In this document: positions 1 through 11,000 of the stretch, in pieces
How the letters are laid out: the number at the start of each line of letters is the position of its first letter
Position numbering within the stretch: position 1 is the stretch's first letter
Origin: Physcia stellaris
Lineage: Eukaryota > Ascomycota > Lecanoromycetes > Caliciales > Physciaceae
Direction: 5' to 3'
Assembly (NCBI GenBank): GCA_018902385.1
Contig: JABSSW010000039.1
Coordinates: forward strand, 394,030-458,029
Length of the DNA stretch: 64,000 bases
The notes under the pieces: generated by a model
The model's database searches: none
Told to the model about the DNA's origin: nothing
Seen by the model: the letters and a program-made list of their open reading frames with translations, nothing else
Program-made: the position numbers and the translations under genes

Positions 1-698
1 CACATTCAATCACAGACAGCTTCCTCGGATCTCAGCCTGGCCTATAAAGCTCATTCTGGTCGCCCCATGCTCAAGCCGTAGATGTAATCGCGGGCTGACA
101 CGCGTGTGTGGTGTGACTTGGAGATGCACCTGTCTGAGGGTGAAAGAGTGCTCAGTGTCGACTATATGACCCGGACGAGTGATATCGTGTTGATGATGGG
201 GTAGCAATTATAAGCTGAGGTGACTATACTGATGCGAGATGAGAGTCATGTACACAGCCTCACGGCTTGCAGTGGCAGATAGGCTTCCCCGTTTTGTTTG
301 GCTGCCATCCGAGCTGGTATTGGACACATCGCACAATGGAGACGAGCTGCTGTCCACAACCGGTATGACGGTTGGAACAAAGGTGCATCGTCGATCCACA
401 AGCATACATACATCCATTACGGGACGAGATGTCATGCTATTCTTGTCGAGGCTACTGTACGAGTAGATGGTACAGGTCGGATGGATGAAACGGTGACCCC
501 TCGTAGATGCTACACACCATGGGTGACTCTGCACTTTGCCTCTGGGCCCCTCCATCCTATGAAATCATGTCCCCAAGGAGGCTTGGATGAGACCGTTATT
601 CAAGCTTCGACCTTTTCTTCGACCTGGTCCAAAGATAGCCGCCAATATTCCAGGCTTGATCGGGTAGTAGTCTGCTGGAGGAGGCTATCTTCCAAGAC
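1..698. other. Intergenic; no supported gene
   Basis: Several overlapping short open frames occur on both strands, but none shows a recognisable domain and they overlap each other. The stretch probably holds the promoter and 5' leader of the gene starting at 699, and perhaps the end of a gene beyond the window. I see no RNA gene here. Confidence 0.5.
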
Positions 699-3409
699 AT
701 GCCCTCATCCAGATCCTTTTTCCACAAGAACCGCTCCCAAGGTTCTTTGTTGAACACCCAGGAGTCGACTGGTCGACGCTCCCATCAAGCATCCCCCATT
801 GACTCTCCGCTTCACTCGCCGCGCTTCCCACCGTCATCCGTTGATTCACCCGAAAGCAAGGACGACAGTGAGGAATTCCGCTTCGGCCAGCCCTCGGTCT
901 ACCGCCCTGACCAAGGAAGGTACTATCAAGCATCGAATATACCCGCGCGCTCACACAGCCAACGATCTCCGCCTGCGAATCATTCCTACCATCAACCCAC
1001 GATCAATCTCGTCGCTCCACCCGCCGGCAGCCCTGACCCTCCAGTGATCGACGAAGACCCCGACGCCTACTACACACAGCCATTGACCCAAACAGCACCC
1101 AGGGAGGATTCCAAACGAAGACGTTTCTTCAAACTAGGATCTAGCTCGTCAGCAAAAGAACCTCAAACCAACCCACCACCGGCAAACAGGCTTGGCAGGA
1201 GCCTATCCGTGCGGAAGAAAGAGTTAGACCTTCAAGGCGACGTCAAAGTACAGGGGGTGGCTCAACAAAGACGACCTTCCAAACTCCCGTCACTTGCTTT
1301 ACCGCCAGATCAAGGGACAGTAGAAGAACAACAAGCTGAAGCAGTGGCCCGCCGTTCGGAACCAAACTCAGCCGGCCCTCCACCCCCAGAAAAAGATCCA
1401 TTGAGATCACCGAGGAATTTCCCACCGCAGCAGACGGAGCACTCTTACAACAAAACTCCGTTACAAGGCGTTAATACGAATCTCCCTCAGCGCCCTGAAT
1501 ACGAAAGACAGGCATCCACGACCTCATCGATTTGGGAGAATACTGCTCGCTCCTTGCAGCATCCCCGCGCGCCGTCGGAGAATTTTCAACAAAGCTCTCC
1601 ATACCAGGCTTCGCCTTCTTCAGCCGTCTCGAACCAAACTCCACAATCCTATCAGGCTTCACCGTCATCTGCAACCTCCATATCCAGTCACCAGTTGCAG
1701 CCGCGTGGGGCGCAGGAAGTCATCCAGCAGTACCGACACGAATTCCAGAGAGAAAGACCTGCATCACAGCAATCTTCATACGAGCCCCCCTCACCTGTCC
1801 ACCCAGCTCATCGAGGACCCGATCACCCATACGAGAGGCAAGGCTCGAATCGATCCTCACTAAACGCATACACTCCAAGTGCAATGGGTCCACCACCACC
1901 GCCCCAGCAGCAAGCCCGAGGAAGGCATTCAGATGAGATGGACCAGCGGAATCCACACGGCCCCCCAACTCGAGAGAACTCTGCATACCAACCATATCAA
2001 CAGCAAGGGCAAGGACAGAGCCAGCCAAGTAACGGCCAGGGTCAGTATGGGCCCCAACTAGGCATCAGCCAACAAAACCAGGCATATCGAGGGGCGCCTC
2101 AGCCCTCACCGCTCCCCAACCAAACACTCAACGAATCAGGTCGGAATACACCACCACCGAGTAGATCACGGGATGACCTGACAAATCTAGACGTTTCGCA
2201 GCTACTTGCACGGCATGACGAACTACGTGAGTGGTCCTCATTCATGACTACACCTCAGAATGGAATGTAACTAATATTTTGATAGAGGACAAATACCGGA
2301 AGGTCAAGAAATATTATTTCGACAAGGACGCTCAAGTTCAGCAACTCCAGAATACCCTCGCCCACCAACGCCTTTCTCAATCCCGAACATCGCTTGATGA
2401 CAATGAGTACGCGAACCGCTTTTCACGGCTCGATGGAGCAATCAACAACCTAGCGTTCAACATGCGCCGCGATTGGCGCTCGATACCGCCTTGGCTGGCG
2501 CCTCATGTGAACAAGGATGCCACAGCATTACCAACGAAGGAGATGACCGCTGTCGGCCGCGCTACGATCAGTAAATGGCTGATAGATGAAGTGCTAGAGA
2601 AATACTTCCATCCCGGTCTCGAACCTGGCCTGAGCGTACAACTGAAGAGTATCGAGTTAAACCTACGCAGATACGCGGCTCCCACCCCTTCGGAGGAAGA
2701 GAAGGAGGCGCTGATGGCGCGTATTGCTAATTGGCGCATGGCGACCCTGGATGGCCTTCATGATCATCTCAATTCGCAAGCGGCAGCCGAGTGTCGTGTC
2801 AAGCTTACCGACTCGCTGGTAGAGAACCTGACGGCGTTTGTAAGTATGTTTTTAAAAGAACCTGCGTCTCCAGGATTGGAAGGTGGGGTGAGCATGATCG
2901 TTGAGCTAGCAATCGGCATAGCATCAAATTTACCTCTAGAGAGCAGGGACGTGTTTGTCGAGTATATACTGCCAGGCTCGAGAATTGACGAAAGCTGCAT
3001 GAAGCTGGAGTCTGGTCTACCTCCTTTGACCAACCCTGGCGAGGGCGTACCGGAAGAAGTCAAGAGCGACGACGCTAGCAGTTTAACCGGTGTAGAAAGC
3101 AAGGAGAGCAGCGAGGTGGAGGAGCGAGTGAGCAACAACAGCGGACCGCCTCAACAAGAGCGGAAAGAGCCTCGAGAAAGAGAAAGCCTGAATCAGCAGA
3201 CGGGCAAGAAGAAGAGCATGTTCGGTGGATTTATGGGAGGGAATAAGAAAGCTGGCGCAACCAGCGGTAATGCAGCGCCGCAGCCCCAGCAGCAGCCACA
3301 GCAACAGGCGCAGGCGCCGAAGGAGGAGAAGGTGAGGTTTTCAGCGTTTATGGCAGTGCAGGTTCGGGGGAGGAGCGTGCTTGTGAAAGCACCTGTATAT
3401 ACCGTTTGA
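699..3409 (+). CDS. Low-complexity coiled-coil fungal protein, function unknown
   Basis: Two exons, 699-2226 and 2286-3409, give 883 residues. The 59-nt intron starts GTGAGT, ends ATAG and joins the frames as ...HDEL-Q-DKYRKVKKYYF. The first roughly 480 residues are rich in Pro, Gln, Ser and Arg and look disordered. Around the splice junction a charged heptad-like stretch suggests a coiled coil, followed by a more ordered region of about 250 residues (from RLDGAINNLAFNMRRDW to the Leu/Glu-rich part near residue 740) that is probably the conserved core. A Glu/Gln-rich tail follows. There is no signal peptide or membrane segment. I do not recognise a named family. The start is the first ATG of this frame; an extra upstream exon cannot be excluded. 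Confidence 0.75.
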
Positions 3410-4051
3410 GAGGAGCATTTTGGAGCTTCTTGTTGCAGAATACGAACTGGCAATGAATTTTGACGCGGAGGGGGTAGAGGATGAGGTAGGACGATATCTG
3501 TGTTGGCTTCCTGGATACTATGAATAAGAGAAAGCTGCAAATGCATCTCGCATGGACGGAGAAAGTCATGATGGAAGTTTTGTGTCGTCTACCGAGTCAT
3601 GTCGTTCTTTGGTAATCTCGTGGACATTCCCTTCAATCGAGTCATGTAATTGACGCCTTGTGAGCCTTGATGACCGCCCTCGTCATTTCGATAATCCATT
3701 CAGGGGTTGTCCGTAAGGCTGGTCAACATGTCATGTGATTCTCTGCCTCGTGTGCCGAGCGTGGGGTACCCCTTTAAGCGAGTATGACGTGGTTAGTGTG
3801 GGGCCAGGCCCTCCAGAAGCTTCTTCCCGTTGCCAGCAATGACCACCAACTGCTGGCTCATTCCTATTAGTAGTACTGTCCACATCTTGTACATACACAC
3901 AATAAATTATCACTTTTGGCCTTGTTGAGACAATCACTTGCCAACGTTATTCGGCTATCTCCAATTATTCACAACAACCAGTCGAGCCTTGCATTGTCCG
4001 ATACTCACATCAACGGCAAAACCACATCAACCGATACCTTCCTGACCCTTC
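3410..4051. other. Intergenic, holds HSP104 promoter
   Basis: This 640-bp gap lies between the coiled-coil gene and HSP104. It must hold the 3' end of the first and the promoter and leader of the second. The only specific site I recognise is the heat-shock element at 3815-3824. A pyrimidine/CA-rich stretch precedes the HSP104 ATG. Confidence 0.5.
3815..3824 (+). promoter_or_regulatory. Heat-shock element (two inverted nGAAn units)
   Basis: The sequence AGAAGCTTCT is two perfect inverted nGAAn/nTTCn units, followed by a degenerate third pentamer (TCCCG). It lies about 230 bp upstream of the HSP104 start codon, a plausible distance for Hsf1 control. The family knowledge that HSP104 is heat-shock induced supports the call; binding itself is inferred. 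Confidence 0.55.
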
Positions 4052-6859
4052 ATGACTTCAGGCTTGCAGTTTACTGACCGTGGGCAACGGTCTTTGGCCG
4101 ATGCCCATGAACTCGCCCAACAATACTCCCACTCACAGATTCTTCCTTTACATTTGGCAGTCTCACTGCTTGACCCACCAATTGACGAGTCCAAGGACCA
4201 GCAGCAAACCATGAACGCCTCACATTCCCACGCCTCAGCCCCTCTGTTTCGTCAAGTAGTCGATCGAGCCCACGGAGACCCTCAACTCCTAGACCGTGCC
4301 ATGAAGAAGGCTTTGGTGCGATTACCCAGTCAAGATCCTCCTCCAGAGAACGTTTCTATATCTCCTCAATTCCAGAAAGTCCTTCGTAACGCCGCCGACC
4401 TCCAAAAGACACAGAAAGACAGTTTTATTGCCATCGACCATCTTATCCAAGCGTTGGCGCAAGATCACTCGATACAACGTTGTCTAGCCGATGCGAATAT
4501 ACCTAATACCAAATTGATCGACAGTGCGATACAGCAAATTCGGGGGACGAAGAGGGTAGACTCCAAGACGGCAGACGCTGAGGAGGAAAATGAAAATCTG
4601 AAGAAATTCACCATCGACATGACATCTCTGGCGCGTGAGGGGAAGATAGATCCGGTCATTGGAAGAGAAGAAGAGATTCGAAGAGTAGTTCGGATATTGT
4701 CAAGGCGAACGAAAAACAATCCAGTCCTAATTGGTGAACCTGGTGTAGGCAAAACTACTGTGGTGGAAGGCCTTGCTTCACGCATCGTCAATGCAGACGT
4801 TCCGGCCAACCTGGCGGCGTGTAAATTACTTTCTTTGGACGTTGGCTCCTTGGTCGCGGGTAGCAAGTATCGTGGAGAATTCGAGGAGCGGATGAAAGGG
4901 GTACTGAAAGAGATCGAACAATCACATGAAATGATTGTGCTTTTTGTCGACGAAATGCATCTGCTCATGGGTGCTGGAGCGAGCGGAGAGGGTGGCATGG
5001 ATGCGGCTAATCTGCTGAAGCCTATGCTTGCCAGAGGCCAGCTTCACTGCATTGGTGCTACGACATTGGCCGAGTACCGAAAACACATTGAGAAGGATCA
5101 AGCTTTCGAGCGAAGGTTTCAACAAGTTCTGGTAAAGGAGCCATCAATACCCGAAACCATCTCCATACTTCGTGGACTCAAGGAAAAGTACGAGGTCCAT
5201 CATGGCGTGAATATCCAAGACGGTGCCATTGTCGCAGCCGCAACTCTTGCTGCTCGATACCTTACCGCACGACGACTCCCAGATTCTGCCGTAGATTTGA
5301 TCGATGAAGCGGCTGCAGCTGTACGAGTTACGCGGGAGTCTCAGCCTGAGATCCTGGATACAATGGACCGGAGGCTTCGTCAACTACAGATCGAGATACA
5401 TGCACTGGAGAGAGAACGGGATGATGCATCTCGTGCGCGTCTGGCTGACGCGAAAGCTGAAGCAGCGAATGTCGAAGAAGACCTCAAGCCTATGCGGGAG
5501 AAGTATGAGTCGGAGAAGCAGCGAAGTCTCGATATTCAGGAGCAGAAAAAGAAGCTAGACGCCTTGCGAGTCAAGCAAGAAGAAGCCGAGCGCAACAAGG
5601 ATATTCAAACCGCATCAGATCTACTTTATTACGCCATTCCAGACGTAAAGGCTCGTATTGATCAGCTAGAAGCTGACCGCGCCCGTGCTGACGCCGATTT
5701 GGCAGCTCGGCGGGGATCAGACGCAGCGCAGGAAGCAACTGTTGCTGACGCCGTTGGCCCGGAACAGATCAATGAGATCGTTGCTCGCTGGACCGGTATC
5801 CCTGTGACCAGACTGCGGACTACAGAAAAAGACAAACTCCTGCGCATGGAAAAGAACCTAGGCAAGATCGTCGTCGGCCAGAAGGAAGCAGTCACGTCCG
5901 TCTCCAATGCTATCCGTCTCCAGCGATCTGGCCTCGCAAACCCGAATCAGCCACCATCCTTCCTCTTCTGTGGTCCGTCTGGTACGGGCAAAACCCTCCT
6001 CACAAAAGCTCTAGCCGAATTTCTCTTCGATGACGCTAAGTCAATGATCCGCTTCGACATGTCCGAATACCAAGAACGACACTCCCTAAGCCGCATGATC
6101 GGCGCACCACCCGGTTACGTTGGTCATGACGCTGGCGGCCAACTCACCGAATCCCTCCGCCGCCGCCCATTTTCCATCCTACTCTTCGACGAAGTCGAAA
6201 AAGCAGCCAAGGAAGTCCTGACCGTGCTCCTACAGCTCATGGACGACGGTCGTATAACAGATGGTCAAGGCCGTGTCGTCGACGCACGGAACTGCATCGT
6301 GGTCATGACTTCCAACCTGGGCGCCGAGTATCTCGCGCGCCCTAACGCTGCGGACGGCAAGATTGACCCCACGACGCGGGAAATGGTCATGACGTCCCTG
6401 CGTAACTACTTCCTCCCCGAATTCCTGAACCGCATCAGCAGCATCGTGATCTTCAACCGGCTCACGCGCCGCGAGATCCGCAAAATCGTCGACGTCCGCC
6501 TCGACGAGATCCAGAAACGGCTCTCGGCCAACGAGCGCAAAGTCCGCATCTTCTGCGACAACGACGTCAAGGACTACCTCGGCACGGCGGGCTATTCGCC
6601 TGCGTACGGCGCCCGCCCGCTCTCGCGACTCATTGAGAAGGAGGTCCTCAATCGCCTCGCGGTGCTGATATTGAGGGGCAGTATCAGGGATGGGGAGGTG
6701 GCGAGGGTGGTGCTTGAGGATGGACGGATCGAGGTGTTGCCGAATCATGGGGAGGGCAGCGAGAATGGGGATGAGGATGAGTATATGGTTGATGAGGATG
6801 GGGAGGATGCGGTGCTGGCGCTGGAGGATGGGGCGGGGGATATGGATCTTTATGAATAA
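4052..6859 (+). CDS. HSP104: HSP104/ClpB-type AAA+ disaggregase
   Basis: A single exon encodes 935 residues, close to the family's usual 900-930. It is a cytosolic/nuclear hexameric ATPase that pulls proteins out of aggregates with Hsp70/Hsp40. Domain order: Clp N-domain (about 1-150); NBD1 with Walker A GEPGVGKT at 228-235 and Walker B ending in D300-E301; a long heptad-rich middle domain (about 420-555) marking it as ClpB/Hsp104 rather than ClpA; NBD2 with Walker A GPSGTGKT at 641-648; and a C-terminal small domain with the GYSPAYGARPL sensor-2 motif. The tail is strongly acidic and ends in DLYE instead of the yeast DDLD-type end. The absence of a targeting presequence argues for the cytosolic paralogue rather than mitochondrial Hsp78. 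Confidence 0.96.
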   Translation: MTSGLQFTDRGQRSLADAHELAQQYSHSQILPLHLAVSLLDPPIDESKDQQQTMNASHSHASAPLFRQVVDRAHGDPQLLDRAMKKALVRLPSQDPPPENVSISPQFQKVLRNAADLQKTQKDSFIAIDHLIQALAQDHSIQRCLADANIPNTKLIDSAIQQIRGTKRVDSKTADAEEENENLKKFTIDMTSLAREGKIDPVIGREEEIRRVVRILSRRTKNNPVLIGEPGVGKTTVVEGLASRIVNADVPANLAACKLLSLDVGSLVAGSKYRGEFEERMKGVLKEIEQSHEMIVLFVDEMHLLMGAGASGEGGMDAANLLKPMLARGQLHCIGATTLAEYRKHIEKDQAFERRFQQVLVKEPSIPETISILRGLKEKYEVHHGVNIQDGAIVAAATLAARYLTARRLPDSAVDLIDEAAAAVRVTRESQPEILDTMDRRLRQLQIEIHALERERDDASRARLADAKAEAANVEEDLKPMREKYESEKQRSLDIQEQKKKLDALRVKQEEAERNKDIQTASDLLYYAIPDVKARIDQLEADRARADADLAARRGSDAAQEATVADAVGPEQINEIVARWTGIPVTRLRTTEKDKLLRMEKNLGKIVVGQKEAVTSVSNAIRLQRSGLANPNQPPSFLFCGPSGTGKTLLTKALAEFLFDDAKSMIRFDMSEYQERHSLSRMIGAPPGYVGHDAGGQLTESLRRRPFSILLFDEVEKAAKEVLTVLLQLMDDGRITDGQGRVVDARNCIVVMTSNLGAEYLARPNAADGKIDPTTREMVMTSLRNYFLPEFLNRISSIVIFNRLTRREIRKIVDVRLDEIQKRLSANERKVRIFCDNDVKDYLGTAGYSPAYGARPLSRLIEKEVLNRLAVLILRGSIRDGEVARVVLEDGRIEVLPNHGEGSENGDEDEYMVDEDGEDAVLALEDGAGDMDLYE

Positions 6860-8055
6860 GCGTATGACGTGTACCTTTGTGAGAATGAATGACCTTGAAG
6901 CGGCTTTTGGGGTTTTGGTGATGATGTGATGAGATGAGACGATGTGATGATTGGGAATGGGAAACTTCTTCATCTACCTTAGCGGATGGATAAAAAGCAT
7001 GAGGATCGCAGGGGCTTTGCATCTTGTCCTGTATATAGTAATATCTTGAGTGAGACAAGGTCTCGGTCTCACGACTAAATTGAATAGATTTGGTTTCCAC
7101 TTTTCCCTTGCGATGTCCTTCGTAGTGGCAATGGGAACTGGGCTTTTGTATATCTTTATCGTCCAGCATCTGCACCTCTCTTTAGCCTTTCTTTATACGC
7201 ATATCTATCCCTCATTCATCAAATTTGATTGAATCCCAGAGATTCGCAGTTGCAATCATCGCGTCCCGTACATTTCTGTTTCAGTATGTCACTCATCCCA
7301 TTAACCTTGCGTAAGCTTTCAATTAGAACTCCGCCATCTCAGCCCATGGGTATTTCACGATCGATCTCCGATCCCCCCTCTCTGTAAAATTTTTCTCATG
7401 CTTCTTTTGGAGTGATATGTTCTGGTATGAGCTTGCTCGCAAGATCATGTTCGGGGCTTGGCATCGCTATACCTATATACTGTAAAACGACTGTATAAGC
7501 CAGCCCCGCCAAACCATGAACACCACGCCTGTGCATGGGATTTATCAATGAGTCCCAATCTTGCGGCTACCGCGTTTGTGGGATTGGAGAGGTGTGGTGG
7601 AACGGTTGGTGGTGTGGTGCGTGAAGCCCTTGGGATCGGAGATGAGGTGCAGATGATTTGAGGGACTGGGAAGGATTATCGAGATTAGGTAGCGAATAGA
7701 GGAGGAGCTGGTGAAGAAGTGGAAAACCGGTGGCGGTTGGGATGTGCGTGTTCATGTTCAGGGGATGACGAGGAGGGGCGTGAAAGTCTTTGGAGAAACA
7801 TGCGAATATCACTGTCCCAGGCGTCTGAGTACCTAGGTAGATATGGATGCGTGCATGAACGGTGCGCTGGATATTGGGAAAGCAAAGAGGTTTCTTCCAT
7901 GAGATCTATATGTAGATAGACATGTGTACATCATACCAAATTTCCTTACTCCCCTGGCTGAAGGCCGACTGGTCCTACTTTCATATGAAAGAAGAGCAAA
8001 TTCGTGACCATGTATACAAACAAAAGAGAGATGGCAACAACATACTTCCGCTCAC
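6860..8055. other. Intergenic between HSP104 and the PKS-NRPS
   Basis: The two genes are convergent, so this 1.2-kb stretch holds both 3' ends. Short frames on both strands have no recognisable motif and biased composition. I find no supported gene, RNA gene or repeat. It marks the left edge of the metabolite cluster. Confidence 0.5.
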
Positions 8056-11000
8056 CTAGACGACCTTCCCCCCATCCTTGACCAGCTTCGGAAAAGCAAG
8101 CGCGATATTCGTCCCACTCGCAGCCCTCAGGTACGCCGCCAACATCTTATTCATGCCCAACCTCTCCGCGCCCTCGACCCACTCCAGCATCGGCATGGTC
8201 TTGACCGGCAACCCGCTCCCGCTCTCGCTCATCTCCCTCACCACATGCAGCGGGTACTCAATCTCGCCACTCACATACCTCCAGACGATCTCAGCGCCCG
8301 CAGCCTCGAAAGCGCGTCGGCCCAGCATGACCGTCTGGACGATAGAAGCCGCGACCGCATGGACGGAGACGAAATCGAAATATCCCCTCCAGGAATCCGA
8401 CTGCGGGACGGCTTCCTGCAGCTCGACGTACTTGAACAGGTTGCTCATGAGATCGGTGTCGTTTGCGCCGTCGCCCATGATGCTCGATGGCCGGTGGATC
8501 CACACGGGGAGCCCGAAGCGCTGGTGCGCCTTCTCCAGCACGCGCTCCGAGACCCATTTCCCCGCTGTGTAGCCGTCTGCGGCGACCTTGGGCGGGTACG
8601 CGGCGAGGCTCGACTCGCCGACTTCGGTTAGGCCGGTGAGCTGCGTGATGCTGGCTGAGGAGACGAAGTGGAATGGGGTGAGGTGGTGGGCGCTGTGCGT
8701 GACGAGCTGCTTCAGGGCGTCGACGTTGGTGCGCTTGAGGGACTGGTATGTCTTCATGAAGGATACGTCTGCGCCGTTGTGGATGATGGAATCTGCTTCC
8801 GAGAAGATGACGCCAAGGGTGTCTGCTGTGAGGCCAAAGTTTGTGGATGCGAGATCGCCATGGTGCACGGCGACTTTTTCGTGGCTGAGGAGGGCGGGTA
8901 GTGGTTTCGTGCGTTCTCGCCTGACTGCCAAACAATGCACCTTCTCGATGGTTGAATCCGCTATTAGACGCCTTAGGATCTGCTGCCCGAGGAAGCCGGT
9001 TGCTCCGGTAAGGATGACTGTTCGCGGTGGAGTCGCGGGCTTGAGGGCGACTGCTTCTGTAGTCGCGTCCATCAGCGTAGCAGGAATCTCGGCTTCCTGT
9101 TCCCAGTCCATTTCCTCGGTGGCCTGAAGCTGACTCTCCGCCATCATAGCCGCCATATTCTCAAGCGTGCTGAATTCGAACAGTTTGTGGAGAAGTGGTG
9201 CATGTTTATACTTCTGCTTTAGCTTGCCCTGTAAGTTGACAAGGAGAAGCGAAGATCCACCGACGTGGAAGAAGTCGGTGGTTGGTTTGACCTCAAAATG
9301 AGCGAAGATATCGCTAGGGACGACTTCTTTCCAGAGATCTCGGATTTCAGTTTGGGTTTTGGTGAGCTCGGGGTTTTCTGACGTACGAGATGTCTGAATG
9401 GGCAGGTTTTCTAGAGCGCGGCGGTCTAATTTATTAGAACTGGTCAGGGGAAATTTCTCGATAGGGACGATGACAGACGGGTGCATGTACTGCGGAAGTG
9501 GGAGTCGGGCCTCCAGGTCGGACAGAAACTGGTTGAGATCAATTGGGGCTCGAGCTTGCTGCACAGTGGCGTGAGCAACTAAGAATTCGGTGCCGGAATC
9601 GTGATCGCGACGGACAGTCACCGCAGCGTGATCGATGATGCCCTCTCCCGATTTGACGATGCAAGACTCTATGTCTCGAAGATCCACGCGCAAGCCTCGG
9701 AGCTTCACTTGCGTGTCACCTGCAATGCGGCCTTCGAGAATGATGCCTCCAGTGGCCGTGATTCGTCCACGATCCCCAGTTCGATGCATTCTTGTCCATC
9801 CCAAAGAGCGATAATGCGACGTTGCGAGTTTGTCGGTTGGGAACCTCTCAGCTGTGAGGGCATCGTTGTGGAGGTAGCCAAGCGCAACCGCAGCACCCCC
9901 AACACACACCTCGCCAGACGCACCGGGTGGCAGAGGCATCATTGTATGGTCCATGATGTAAGTTGAGTAGTTTGCCAGTGGTTGCAACGGCGCGGAGGCC
10001 CATGAGCCGCTGCGATACGTGATTTCTCGATAGTGCGAGTTGAACGTGAGCTCGGTTGGGCCATATGCATCGAATGCCTTAAGGTCTGGACGCTCTAGCA
10101 GCTTCAGAGCAGCTACCATGGCCTCGGTGATCTTCTCGCCACCGCTGATAACGACCCTCAAGTTTGAGTAGCGAAGCGAGTCAAAGCCATGACTGATCCA
10201 GGCAACGTGTTCCGAAGGTGTGGCTTCTGTGACAGTCACGCCTTGGATAGCGATCAAATTCGCAATGGACGCAGCATCGCCGCGGAGCTGCTTCGGGACG
10301 ACAATCAGAGTATTACCATTGCACAACGTCATAAAGGTTTGAGCAAGGGACATGTCAAAGCTGAAGGCGCTCTGCTGGAGAATGACATCCTGACCCTGAG
10401 AGATCTGGAATTGGCGCGAGGCCACCTCCAGATTGTTCCTGAACGCCGAATGCGGAAGAGCGATACCCTTGGGTATGCCAGTGGAGCCGCTCGTGTATAG
10501 CAAGGCTGCAGTGGCGTCTGGAAGACACTGGCTGGGTACTGAGGTGGAAGAAGTCACTGATACAGCGTTGACGAGTAAAGCTGGGGCTGGAGAGTCTAAC
10601 GCCGGTAGTTCGGGTTGGGAAACGGCATCTACCAAGATCAGAGAGGGGTTGCACTCCTGGGCGATGAGAGCAAGCCTAGGAAGGCCCAGTCGCAAATCTA
10701 GCGGCACATAAGTTGCGCCAACTTTCCAGATGGCCATGATGGAGCAGATGAGGTCTGGTGTGGGATCTTGGAAGACCGCAACAACCTTGTCGTGGTGGCC
10801 TGGGCCGATGGCGGCGGCAATGGCGTTTACTCGTTGCAGCATTTCTCCGTACTTGAGTTCCGTGCCGGATAGGTCCTTGAGCGCGATGTGGTTAGGGGAC
10901 CTAATTGCAACCTCTTCGACACGTTCTAGGAGGGTAGCTGGCCAAGTGTACTCATAAGTTTCGCCACGCCCCAAAGTGAGGGCAGTGTCGACGGCAAGCT

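Noticed and set aside
2839-2872. GTAAGT...CCAG inside exon 2 of the coiled-coil gene as an intron
   Set aside because: It would be only about 34 nt, below the range seen in this window, and the open frame continues through it.
6230-6973. 247-residue antisense frame over the HSP104 3' end
   Set aside because: It is Pro/His-rich and mirrors the strongly biased codons of HSP104; no domain.
8291-8935. 214-residue second minus-strand frame in the PKS-NRPS end
   Set aside because: It overlaps the conserved R domain in another frame and has Arg/Pro-rich composition of a shadow frame.
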